Source of the DNA: an uncultured bacterium
GTDB lineage: Bacteria > Planctomycetota > Phycisphaerae > Phycisphaerales > SM1A02
Assembly (NCBI GenBank): GCA_903891095.1
Contig: CAITDI010000019.1
Coordinates: 1-40,674, forward strand
DNA: 40,674 nt
Direction: 5' to 3'
Shown here: positions 23,069-30,823 of the stretch, one piece after another
How positions within the stretch are numbered: position 1 is the stretch's first letter
Layout: each line of letters opens with the position of its first letter
The notes under the pieces: model-generated
The model's database searches: none
Told to the model about the DNA's origin: nothing
Seen by the model: the letters and a program-made list of their open reading frames with translations, nothing else
Made by a program: the position numbers and the translations under genes

Positions 23069-25882
23069 TCAGTGCCCGGAGCCCGAGAGAATCCGCACCG
23101 ACATCAGTCGGCCTGCGCTGGTCTCGCGGTACTTCGTGATCGGATCGTCGGCGAACAGCGTGATGAACCCATCGGTCGGCGCGACAGCGCGGCCGAGCGG
23201 GTCCTGCAGCGCCCACTGCGGGACGCCGTTGATCGCCAGCGAGACGATCTTGGTCGAACCATCGCGACGCAGCGCAATCCGCACCGGAGTTCCGACGGGA
23301 ACGGTCGCCGCACTCAACGGGCCCGGCGGCGGCATCACGAAGGCCATCTTTTCACTCGCTGGCACGTAGTACAAGCCTGCGTCGAAGGTGAGATTGCTGA
23401 AGTCAAGGAGCTTGGCGCCGAGGAAGTCGAAGCCGCCCGTCAACACGAAGTCCATCTCGATCGTGTAGTCGCTGAGGTCGAGACCCGCGACCGGGATCCG
23501 CAGGCCCTGCTGCGGACCAAACACGTACTCGCCGTTCTTGACGCGACCGCCCATCGAGATGGCGTCGACTCCGCTGCTGGCCGAATCGCGGTAGCCCTTG
23601 TCGAAGGTGTACTCGCGCACGAGCGTCTGCGCGCCTCCCAGCAGGCAGCTGGGAACCACATCGAGCGACGGCGCGACCGTGCCCCACGCGTTCAGCACAT
23701 ATGTGAGGTCGTCGCCGTTCACGACGCCGTCCTGCGTGGCATCCCAGAAGCCCATCGAGCCCCACTCGGAGAACAGTCCCGCGATATCCGCCGCATCAAC
23801 CACGCCGTCGAGGTTGCCGTCGGCGAGCGACTTGGGCTCGGAGAGCAGCAGCCGCACGAGTTCGTTCTTGAGCGCCTCGTACTCGACCTGCGCGGCCGGC
23901 GGCAAGGTTTCGTGCCGCGGATCCCACACGCCTGGGTCGCCGTCGTTGCCCTCGATGCCGGGCTGAAGGGGCGGCACTGGCTGCGCGAGCCGGTAGAGCC
24001 GCACATCGCAATCGTTGGGCGCGAGGCACGCGGGCAGCTGGTTCACCACGAGCTTCCACGCACCGCGCCGCACTCCGTACTGCGCGAGCATGGGAGGCTG
24101 CGTGACGGCGATGCTGCCGTTCGGACACTGATCCGCCATGTCGGGGGGAAGGAAGCAGTAGTTGGTCCCGCCGCACTCGACGACCGCATTCGAGGGATCC
24201 GTCGTGAGCAGGTCGCAGTAGTTCGTGGTCGGATACGGCGCCGACTCCGCGCCGCCCAGCCAGCATCCGCCGTTGGCGGCGCACAGCTCGGGATTCGGGA
24301 TGAGACCGTCGATGACCGTGTTGCCATTCACGCACGGACCGACGGTGTTCGCGGGGAACACGCCCTGCCGGTACACCGCGAAGTTGAACTCGCGGATCGC
24401 GCCCTGCGCAGGATTCGTGAGGAACGGCATCATCGGCACGCAGTCGATGCGGCGCGATGGCGTCTCCACCGTGGTCCAGTCGACGCCGGCGGTCTCGCAG
24501 AGCAGGCCGAAGAGGTCGACGATGGACACAGTCTCATCGACCGCGCGACCGGGCGCGACGACCTGCGGGCCAGCGACCATGCACAGCGAGCGCACGCCGG
24601 TCTCGTACACCGTCTGCTTTGCCCGAAGAATCGAGAACGGCGGCAGCACATCCAAACCGAGGGTTCCGTTGTCGTTGATGACCAGGATCATCGTGTTCGC
24701 GGCAACAAGATCGCCGAGCACGAACGAGCCGTTGACGCGGCTGCCGAGGCCGAGATCAACCAGCATGTTGCCGATCGAAGCGTCGACCGACTCGACCATC
24801 AGTCGGTACTGGCTGCGGAATCCAGGCCCCGAAAAGGCGCAGGACCGATCGCTCGCCGCAGGTCCCGTCAGCGACGGCGGCGGCGGCTGGATGGGCGTGT
24901 GCGCCGACGAGTGCGTCGAGAACGCAAGCCACGGCTTGCCGGCCGCGCGCGCGCCCGCGATCCACTCCGCGGTCCGACGGCTCACGAAGCTCGTGAGGTA
25001 TTCCCGCTGCGGCAGCCTGGAGTGCTCGGCCGAGGTCGGCGTGGTGGTGGTGCGCGGCCAGGCGTAGTACGCGTTGGTCAGCGTGAAGTCGACCGCCGAG
25101 CAGGACCCTTCGGCGCAGGTCGCGGCGAGCGTGCCGTCAGCCTTGAGCAGCGGCGTCGCGCCCATCGCCATCGCCTGCAGGGGATGAACGTTCTCAATGC
25201 AGGTTCCGTCGGGAAAGCAGGCCGCGCCGCGCACATTGATGCCGCCGATCGTGCCGCAGTTGTAGGCCCCGTCGGCTGCCTGCCCGCCGAGCGTCATGTC
25301 GACCGACGGCGGGAGATCCCAGTAGCCCTCGTAGAAGTCGAGTCCTGTCGTCGAGACCGGCGCCTCGTAGCCGTAGCCCGGAGGCGTGTTGCTCGGACCG
25401 CCGCCGAGGTGGTACTTGCCCAGCATGCCCGAGGTGTATCCCGCTGCCTTGAGCAGCTTGGGAACGGTGACTTCCGACGGATGGAGCTGGTTCGATGGGA
25501 GCATCGGGTCGGTGATCGCCGTCACGACGCCGGTTCGAAAGGAATGGCGCCCAGTGAGCATCGCCGCGCGCGAGGGCGAGCACTCTGGCGTCGCCCAGAA
25601 GTTGCGGAAGCTGACGCCCTTCGACGCGATCTCCGCGAGCACGGGCATCGCAGGCGCCTCGGGTGCTGCGTTCCAGTTGTACGGAGGGAACGACATCTGG
25701 TCGATGCCGATGTCGTCGAGCACGATCACGAGGATGTTCGGCGGCGAGGTCTGGCCAGCCGCCGCGGTCGGCGAAGCGGAGGCCGACACCGCAAAGCTCG
25801 CGGTGAGACTCGTGGTGAGACTCGTGGTGAGAACAGCGCCGGCAACGATGCCAGAGGCCCGGATGATTCGGTTGGAGTGCAC
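23069..25882 (-). CDS. Secreted sulfatase with internal dockerin-like module and C-terminal LamG-like domain
   Basis: 937 aa from a GTG start (25880-25882) with AAAAGG about 10 bases upstream. The signal peptide (to about 42) contains a TTSLTTSL repeat. Sulfatase motifs: VLDDIGID (D56, D57), formylglycine motif C101-S-P-S-R105, GKYHLGGG, and VINDNGT. The catalytic region is long and Cys-rich (for example CVNGNTVID, LCAANGGCWLGG), shared with the divergent neighbour. A dockerin-like EF-hand pair lies at about 685-745 (GNLDGVVDAADIAGLFSEWG, then a DGVVNGDDL...LNAWG loop). Unlike the neighbour, about 190 residues follow it; segments such as YTIEMDFVLTGGFDF and PVRIALRRDGS look like a LamG/concanavalin-like domain that could bind sugar. 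Substrate unknown, probably a sulfated polysaccharide. Confidence 0.92.
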   Translation of the reverse strand: MHSNRIIRASGIVAGAVLTTSLTTSLTASFAVSASASPTAAAGQTSPPNILVIVLDDIGIDQMSFPPYNWNAAPEAPAMPVLAEIASKGVSFRNFWATPECSPSRAAMLTGRHSFRTGVVTAITDPMLPSNQLHPSEVTVPKLLKAAGYTSGMLGKYHLGGGPSNTPPGYGYEAPVSTTGLDFYEGYWDLPPSVDMTLGGQAADGAYNCGTIGGINVRGAACFPDGTCIENVHPLQAMAMGATPLLKADGTLAATCAEGSCSAVDFTLTNAYYAWPRTTTTPTSAEHSRLPQREYLTSFVSRRTAEWIAGARAAGKPWLAFSTHSSAHTPIQPPPPSLTGPAASDRSCAFSGPGFRSQYRLMVESVDASIGNMLVDLGLGSRVNGSFVLGDLVAANTMILVINDNGTLGLDVLPPFSILRAKQTVYETGVRSLCMVAGPQVVAPGRAVDETVSIVDLFGLLCETAGVDWTTVETPSRRIDCVPMMPFLTNPAQGAIREFNFAVYRQGVFPANTVGPCVNGNTVIDGLIPNPELCAANGGCWLGGAESAPYPTTNYCDLLTTDPSNAVVECGGTNYCFLPPDMADQCPNGSIAVTQPPMLAQYGVRRGAWKLVVNQLPACLAPNDCDVRLYRLAQPVPPLQPGIEGNDGDPGVWDPRHETLPPAAQVEYEALKNELVRLLLSEPKSLADGNLDGVVDAADIAGLFSEWGSMGFWDATQDGVVNGDDLTYVLNAWGTVAPSLDVVPSCLLGGAQTLVREYTFDKGYRDSASSGVDAISMGGRVKNGEYVFGPQQGLRIPVAGLDLSDYTIEMDFVLTGGFDFLGAKLLDFSNLTFDAGLYYVPASEKMAFVMPPPGPLSAATVPVGTPVRIALRRDGSTKIVSLAINGVPQWALQDPLGRAVAPTDGFITLFADDPITKYRETSAGRLMSVRILSGSGH
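25797..25832 (-). repeat. 3 x 12-nt tandem repeat in a signal-peptide coding region
   Basis: Units 25797-25808, 25809-25820 and 25821-25832 (plus-strand CTCGTGGTGAGA type) encode T-S-L-T repeats in the hydrophobic part of the sulfatase signal peptide. Confidence 0.75.
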
Positions 25883-25980
25883 GGAGCGACGACCTTTTCA
25901 AAGCTGAGCAAGGAGGGACGCGATCGGAAGGACCGTGCAATATGCAATCGAACTGCGGGATTCCCAGCATGATCCGTGCG

Positions 25981-26055
25981 AAAGGCAGATAAGAGCGAGG
26001 CAGACACGAGAGAGGCAGACAAGCACGAGGCAGACAAGCGAGACGAAGACAACGC
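25981..26055. repeat. 5 x 15-nt tandem repeat in the divergent sulfatase promoter region
   Basis: Units start at 25981, 25996, 26011, 26026 and 26041, with consensus near CGAGGCAGACAAGCG. They lie about 100 bases upstream of the minus-strand sulfatase start. In the remaining intergenic DNA (25883-26522) I see only the inverted repeats listed separately and no convincing gene. Confidence 0.82.
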
Positions 26056-26339
26056 TCCAGATCGAACGCAGTGGTCGCAATCGCGGAGGACGCGCTGGGC
26101 GAGCACGCGCAGCAACTCCCAGGTCACGCGGCTGGCGGTGCTGCTGGGCGCCCGAAGGCGACGAGGAACTCGGCTTCAGTGCGGTCCGATCAAAGCCCTA
26201 CCGCGCCGGGCGCATAACGACAACCGTCGCGAATGCGCTGGGGTCGGCAGCCTCGGACTCTCGCGGCGCCATCCTTCACCCAATTCCTTACACCTTCGGG
26301 CGCGCAGTCAGGCGTTCTTCGACCGCAGCAACACTCCAA

Positions 26340-26362
26340 AATCGGTTCAGGTTGGACCGATT
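26340..26362. promoter_or_regulatory. Inverted repeat, possible operator between divergent sulfatase genes
   Basis: AATCGGT (26340-26346) is repeated inverted as ACCGATT (26356-26362), separated by 9 bases. Size and position fit a dimeric regulator site, but no regulator gene is nearby. Confidence 0.35.
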
Positions 26363-26411
26363 CTCGGAAGGCCGCTTGCCTGAGCGCGGACTCGGGTCAC
26401 TCTGTCTGATC

Positions 26412-26429
26412 GCGGGGTGAGGACCCCGC
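26412..26429. promoter_or_regulatory. Hairpin upstream of the dockerin sulfatase
   Basis: GCGGGGT (26412-26418) pairs perfectly with ACCCCGC (26423-26429) around a GAGG loop. There is no T tract. It is about 94 bases before the ATG, so it may be in the leader or mark the end of another transcript. Confidence 0.35.
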
Positions 26430-26522
26430 ACTTCCAGGGGCTCGTCGTCTTTCGGCCTGGCGCAATGCGCTTCGGCTTGGGCGCACGCACTCGTCTACTC
26501 GTCCAGATCCGGATCCACACAG

Positions 26523-28820
26523 ATGTCCACGCCTGCAAGTCACTTCGTCGCCACTTCTGGTCGCTTCCGATCCTCGGTCGCGCTCTGCCTGATGGCAACG
26601 TCGCTCACGCTCCCGACCCAACTCTCGGCCCACGCCGCCTCGGAGAAGGATCGCAACGCGCCCGCCCCGAAGTCGCCTGCGAAGGCTGCGCCTGCAGTCA
26701 GCAGCAACGGCCAGTCCGACAGCAAGATCGACAGCAAGGCCGACAGCAAGGCCCCCAACAGCCAGCGCTCCGCGGGCGCGCCCACCAAGCCCAACATCGT
26801 GTTCGTCATCATCGACGACGCGGGCGCCGACTCGTTCACGCGCTGGAACCCGGCGGGCATCGCGCTTCCGCAGACGCCCGTGATCGACTCGCTCTGCGAT
26901 CACGGCGTGCGCTTTAGCAACGTGTGGTCGATGCCGCAGTGCTCGCCGTCGCGCGTCGCGATGATGACGGGCCGCTATCCGTTCCGCACAGGCGTGATGA
27001 ACGCATGCCTCACGAACGCGCCGCCGCGCTCGCAGGCCTCTCCGTACGAGTTCACGCTGCCGAGGCTCCTCTCGACGGCGGGCTATGCCATGGGCTACGT
27101 CGGCAAGTTCCACCTGGGTGATCCCGTGCTCAACCCCGAGGGCGACAGCTACGCCAACGGGCTCGGCTTCCCCTACTTCAACGGCACGCCGCTCGGAGGC
27201 GCATCGCCGCTCGACACGACGCTCGCTGGGCAGATGCCGCCGCCGGCCAGCGGCGCAGCGCCGCTCTACTCGTGCGGCTTCCCCGTCGACAGTGCCACCA
27301 ACGCGCCCGCGGTGTGCTCGTGCGGATTCCCCGACCAGACCTGGGTCGACGGCATGGATGCGGTCTCGTGTCTCGCCGTCGGCGGCGTTCCGCTCGTCGA
27401 CGCAGCGGGCACGCCCGTGCTCCACGGCTCGGCCGCGGCGGTTGCGCGCGTCGACTTCACGGCCGACAACGGCTACTTCGTCAACGACCGCGTCGTCGCC
27501 ATCGATGGGCAGAAGCCCGTCGTGACGACCGAACACAAGTACTCGCCGAGCAGCGACGTCGACCACGCACTCGCGTGGATCGGCGCGCAGCCTGCGGGAT
27601 CGCCGTGGATGTGCACGGTCGGCTTCGTGAATGTCCACGATCCGTACCAGCCCGCGCCCGCCAATCTCCTGCAGCCCGACTCCGAGTGGCCCGCGGTGCT
27701 GCCCTACATCTGCGACACGCAGGTCGGCTACGAGAACGCCGACACCGATCCCTCGAAGAAGGGCATGACCAACCAGATGCTCTCGGCATCGGACCGCGAG
27801 ATCGGTCGCTTGCTCGTGCAGGGCGGTTTCGCCTCGTGGTCCGGCAACGGCGTCACGCTCACCGATCCGAACACGCTGGTCGTGGTCGTCGGCGACAACG
27901 GCAGCTACGGACCCGTCGTGCGCCTTCCGTACAACAAGTACCAGGCCAAGGGCTATGTGAACCAGTCGGGCGTGTGCGTCCCGCTCGTGATCGCCGGTGC
28001 AGGCGTCGCTTCGCCCGGCCGCTCGGTCGACGCGATGGTCAACGTCGCCGACCTCTACCAGCTCTTCGGCGAAGTCGCCAACATCGATGTCCGCGCCACG
28101 GTGCCGGCGTCGCATGCGCTCGACTCGCAGAGCATGATCGGCTACCTCCGCGACGCGAACGCTCCCGCGGTGCGCGCGTTCAACTTCACGCAGAACGGCA
28201 CCAACCTGTCCTTCCCGGGCGGGATGTTCCGCGCGTGCGTGCTCAAGTCGCTGCAGACCTGCACCGACGCGATCTTCCCGGGAAAGACCGTGTGCGAACT
28301 CCACGGCGGAGTGTGGTACGACGGCTACGCCACCTGCTGCGACCTGCGCGATTCGGGCGAGGCGGGAACGGGCTGGGGCATCGTCTCCCCCGCGGCACTC
28401 GCCGTGACCGACGGCCGCTACAAGCTGATCGTCAAGGAACTGCCGAGCTGCGACCAAGGCACGGTCTGCGCCTACGAGTTCTACGACCTCACCACCGCGC
28501 CCTTCGCCAAGGCGCTCGGCGGCCGCGGCGTCGATTACCCGGGCGCGAACCTGCTGTCCGACACGGCGTGCACCGACACCCAGCTGACTCCTGAGGCGGA
28601 GCTCGCGTTCACCGCGCTCGACACCTACGCGCGCAATCTGCTCGCGTCGGGCACCGCGGTTCCGGGCGACGGAAACCTCGACGGCGTCGTCGACTCCGCG
28701 GACATCTCGGGCATCTTCCACTGGTGGGGCGGTCAGTCGGTGTACGACTTCAACAACGACGGAATCACCAACGGCGACGACCTGACCCAGGTGCTCAACG
28801 GCTGGACCGGGCGTCCCTGA
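26523..28820 (+). CDS. Secreted sulfatase with C-terminal dockerin-like module
   Basis: 765 aa from the ATG at 26523; no good Shine-Dalgarno site, and a Met at residue 24 is an alternative. A signal peptide ends near A38 (LSAHA), followed by a Ser/Lys/Asp-rich linker. Sulfatase motifs: VIIDDAGAD (D98, D99), formylglycine motif C140-S-P-S-R144, GKFHLGDP, and VVGDNGS. The Cys-rich insertions and the segment VKELPSC....C..EFYDL parallel the divergent sulfatase upstream (VNQLPAC....C.VRLYRL), so the two are paralogues. The last about 60 residues are a dockerin-like EF-hand pair (GNLDGVVDSADISGIFHWWG, then a DGITNGDDL...LNGW loop). Expected role: desulfation of an extracellular polymer. Confidence 0.92.
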   Translation: MSTPASHFVATSGRFRSSVALCLMATSLTLPTQLSAHAASEKDRNAPAPKSPAKAAPAVSSNGQSDSKIDSKADSKAPNSQRSAGAPTKPNIVFVIIDDAGADSFTRWNPAGIALPQTPVIDSLCDHGVRFSNVWSMPQCSPSRVAMMTGRYPFRTGVMNACLTNAPPRSQASPYEFTLPRLLSTAGYAMGYVGKFHLGDPVLNPEGDSYANGLGFPYFNGTPLGGASPLDTTLAGQMPPPASGAAPLYSCGFPVDSATNAPAVCSCGFPDQTWVDGMDAVSCLAVGGVPLVDAAGTPVLHGSAAAVARVDFTADNGYFVNDRVVAIDGQKPVVTTEHKYSPSSDVDHALAWIGAQPAGSPWMCTVGFVNVHDPYQPAPANLLQPDSEWPAVLPYICDTQVGYENADTDPSKKGMTNQMLSASDREIGRLLVQGGFASWSGNGVTLTDPNTLVVVVGDNGSYGPVVRLPYNKYQAKGYVNQSGVCVPLVIAGAGVASPGRSVDAMVNVADLYQLFGEVANIDVRATVPASHALDSQSMIGYLRDANAPAVRAFNFTQNGTNLSFPGGMFRACVLKSLQTCTDAIFPGKTVCELHGGVWYDGYATCCDLRDSGEAGTGWGIVSPAALAVTDGRYKLIVKELPSCDQGTVCAYEFYDLTTAPFAKALGGRGVDYPGANLLSDTACTDTQLTPEAELAFTALDTYARNLLASGTAVPGDGNLDGVVDSADISGIFHWWGGQSVYDFNNDGITNGDDLTQVLNGWTGRP
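26718..26753 (+). repeat. 3 x 12-nt tandem repeat coding for a DSKA linker
   Basis: Units 26718-26729, 26730-26741 and 26742-26753 (GACAGCAAGGCC type; the last two are identical) encode Asp-Ser-Lys-Ile/Ala in the linker before the sulfatase domain. Confidence 0.85.
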
Positions 28821-28983
28821 CGCGGCGGATTGACTTCCGTACGCGGCGTCGAGCTCGATGCGGCACTCGCATCGATGCTTGCGGCGGCGCTGAGCGCGTC
28901 GTACTGACGCGCGTGTTGGTTCCGTTTCGCGCCTGAATGGCGCGCCGTAGGGACTCGAGGCACTCGCGTCGATTTCAATCAGG

Positions 28984-28989
28984 TAGATT
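28984..28989 (+). promoter_or_regulatory. Candidate -10 box giving a leaderless mRNA (carbonic anhydrase)
   Basis: TAGATT, then 7 bases, then ATG at 28997. There is no Shine-Dalgarno sequence. The preceding gap (28821-28983) contains a 7-bp hairpin (28894-28912) without a T tract and no gene. Confidence 0.5.
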
Positions 28990-28996
28990 TCGGCGC

Positions 28997-29704
28997 ATGA
29001 TGACGAATCTCCAACTCCGCCGCGTCGCAAGCATTGCTCTCTCGATCGCCCTCGCGGCCTGCGCATCCACTGGCACGCGCAACACCACGAGCAACACCAC
29101 GAGCACGGTCTCGACCACCATCGAGCCCGCACAGGCGCTCCAGGAACTCAAGGCCGGCAACGCCCGCTACGTCGCAGGGAATGTCCGCATGCACGACTGG
29201 CGCCACGAGCGCACCGTGAAGACGGGCTCCGACGGCCAGACGCCGTCGATCGGCGTGCTCACCTGCGCCGACTCGCGCACTCCGCCCGAGATGATCTTCG
29301 ACCAGGGCATCGGCTCGCTCTTCGTCGTGCGCATCGCGGGCAACTTCCAGAACGATGTCGGCGTGGGAACCTTCGAGTACGGCGTCGCCGCGCTCGGCGT
29401 GCACACGATCGTCGTGATGGGCCACACCAAGTGCGGCGCGGTCGGCGCGACCGTCGCGGGCAAGGAACTCCCGGGCAAGATGGGCGCGTTCGTCGCGGCC
29501 ATCAAGCCCGCACTCGCCGACGCGCCCAAGGGCGCGGACGGAAAGACCAGCACCGCCGATGCCGAGATCGCCAACGTGCGCTGGCAGGCGGGCCAGCTCC
29601 TCAAGAACAGCGAGATCCTGAGCAAGGCCAAGGCCGACGGCAAGCTCGCCGTACTCTGCGCGATCTACGACGTCGAGACTGGCGCCGTGCGCTTCCTCGA
29701 CTGA
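28997..29704 (+). CDS. Lipoprotein beta-class carbonic anhydrase
   Basis: 235 aa. The ATG at 28997 (an ATGATG pair) directly follows the promoter hexamer and starts a lipoprotein signal with lipobox LAAC (C22), then a Thr/Ser/Asn-rich linker. The beta-carbonic anhydrase zinc ligands are C90, H143 and C146 (TCADSR and MGHTKCGA), with the D92/R94 dyad. The enzyme interconverts CO2 and bicarbonate; the lipid anchor places it outside the cytoplasm, which would let it supply or trap inorganic carbon at the membrane. It is followed by a strong terminator, so it is a single-gene unit. Confidence 0.92.
   Translation: MMTNLQLRRVASIALSIALAACASTGTRNTTSNTTSTVSTTIEPAQALQELKAGNARYVAGNVRMHDWRHERTVKTGSDGQTPSIGVLTCADSRTPPEMIFDQGIGSLFVVRIAGNFQNDVGVGTFEYGVAALGVHTIVVMGHTKCGAVGATVAGKELPGKMGAFVAAIKPALADAPKGADGKTSTADAEIANVRWQAGQLLKNSEILSKAKADGKLAVLCAIYDVETGAVRFLD
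29081..29104 (+). repeat. 2 x 12-nt tandem repeat in the lipoprotein linker
   Basis: AACACCACGAGC occurs twice (29081-29092, 29093-29104), encoding N-T-T-S twice just after the lipobox Cys. Confidence 0.7.
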
Positions 29705-29737
29705 TCGAGCAAGCGCGAGAGACCAGGCAACGACACG

Positions 29738-29774
29738 GGCCTGTTCCGCCAGCGCGGAGCAGGCCTCTTTCGTT
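29738..29774 (+). terminator. Rho-independent terminator after carbonic anhydrase
   Basis: A 12-bp stem (29738-29749 with 29754-29765, one G-U), loop CAGC, is followed by TCTTTCGTT. An outer CAACGA/TCGTTG pair extends it. Confidence 0.8.
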
Positions 29775-29785
29775 GCGGCGCGGAG

Positions 29786-29791
29786 TATCGT
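29786..29791 (+). promoter_or_regulatory. Candidate -10 box giving a leaderless mRNA (PqqB-like)
   Basis: TATCGT, then 6 bases, then ATG at 29798, immediately downstream of the carbonic anhydrase terminator. No Shine-Dalgarno sequence is present. Confidence 0.5.
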
Positions 29792-29797
29792 GCGTCC

Positions 29798-30814
29798 ATG
29801 TTCATGACCAAGCTGATGTCGATGCACGCTGCGCGCACGTACCTCGCTGCACTGTCGATGTGCCTCGCCGGCTGCACGACCGCGGGCTCGCCGACCGCGC
29901 GCGCGCAAGTCCCCGCAGGCGGACCGTCGCTGGTCGTGCTCGGCATCGCGCAGGACGGCGGTGTTCCGCAGGCGGGCAGCTTTGGCGATCCGCGCTGGGA
30001 CGACGCGTCGCGCGCGCACGAGGTCGTCTCGCTCGGCATCGTCGATCCGCGCAGCGGCAAGCGCTGGATGATCGATGCGACGCCTGACTTCCGCAGGCAA
30101 TCGCTCGAGCTCTATCGCGCGTCGCGCGGCGCACCGAAGCCGGTCGTCGACGGGATCTTCCTCACGCACGCGCACATGGGCCACTACACGGGGCTGATGT
30201 TCCTCGGCCACGAGTCGATCGGCGCGAAGTCGCTGCCCGTGTACGCGATGCCGCGCATGGCGGAATTCCTGCGGACAAACGGCCCGTGGAGCCAGCTCGT
30301 CAAGTACGACAACATCGCGCTCATGCCGCTCGCGGCGGGCGAGCCCGTGCGGCTCGCCGACGACCTCACGGTCACGCCGATCACGGTGCCGCATCGCCAG
30401 GAGTTCAGCGAGGTCGTCGCGTTTCGGATCGCGGGGCCCGCGCGCTCGGCGCTGTGGCTCCCCGACATCGACTCGTGGGAGGAGTGGGACCGCCAGGGCA
30501 CGCGCTTCGAGGGCGTGCTGCGCACCGTCGACATCGCGTACATCGACGCGACGTTCTTCGCGAACGGCGAGATCCCCGGCCGCGACATGACGGGCTTCCC
30601 GCATCCGTTCGTCTCGCACACGATCGAGCGGCTTTCCGCGCTGCCCGCCGAGGAGCGCGCGAAGATCCGCTTCATCCACTTCAACCACTCGAATCCCGCG
30701 CTCGATCCCGCGAGTGCGGCGCGCGCGGCGATCCGCGACGCGGGCATGCAGGTGGCCGACGAAGGCGAGGTCGAGACGCTCTTCGCCTACGAACGCCCGC
30801 GTTGGATGCGCTAG
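29798..30814 (+). CDS. Lipoprotein metallo-beta-lactamase-fold protein, PqqB-like
   Basis: 338 aa with lipobox LAGC (C26), so probably membrane-attached outside the cytoplasm. The MBL-fold region starts with PSLVVLGIAQDGGVPQ, and the metal motif is H124-A-H126-M-G-H129 in FLTHAHMGHYTGL, closely like PqqB (LTH...GHYTGL). The usual Asp of HxHxDH is Gly here, so the second metal site is probably altered. Later elements ALWLPDIDSW, DIAYIDATFF and FIHFNHSNP fit the family. No other pqq genes are nearby, so a PQQ role is not supported; a hydrolase of unknown substrate is safer. The stop TAG overlaps the putative promoter of the next gene. Confidence 0.83.
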   Translation: MFMTKLMSMHAARTYLAALSMCLAGCTTAGSPTARAQVPAGGPSLVVLGIAQDGGVPQAGSFGDPRWDDASRAHEVVSLGIVDPRSGKRWMIDATPDFRRQSLELYRASRGAPKPVVDGIFLTHAHMGHYTGLMFLGHESIGAKSLPVYAMPRMAEFLRTNGPWSQLVKYDNIALMPLAAGEPVRLADDLTVTPITVPHRQEFSEVVAFRIAGPARSALWLPDIDSWEEWDRQGTRFEGVLRTVDIAYIDATFFANGEIPGRDMTGFPHPFVSHTIERLSALPAEERAKIRFIHFNHSNPALDPASAARAAIRDAGMQVADEGEVETLFAYERPRWMR

Positions 30815-30817
30815 TCT
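30812..30817 (+). promoter_or_regulatory. Candidate -10 box overlapping a stop codon (GT39-like gene)
   Basis: TAGTCT begins with the TAG stop of the PqqB-like gene; GCGCGA and then ATG (30824) follow. It matches the arrangement before 4458 and predicts a leaderless transcript. Confidence 0.5.
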
Positions 30818-30823
30818 GCGCGA

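Noticed and set aside
26397-29132. 911-codon minus-strand open frame opposite the dockerin sulfatase
   Set aside because: Same GC-skew artefact; the plus strand carries catalytic CSPSR and dockerin motifs.
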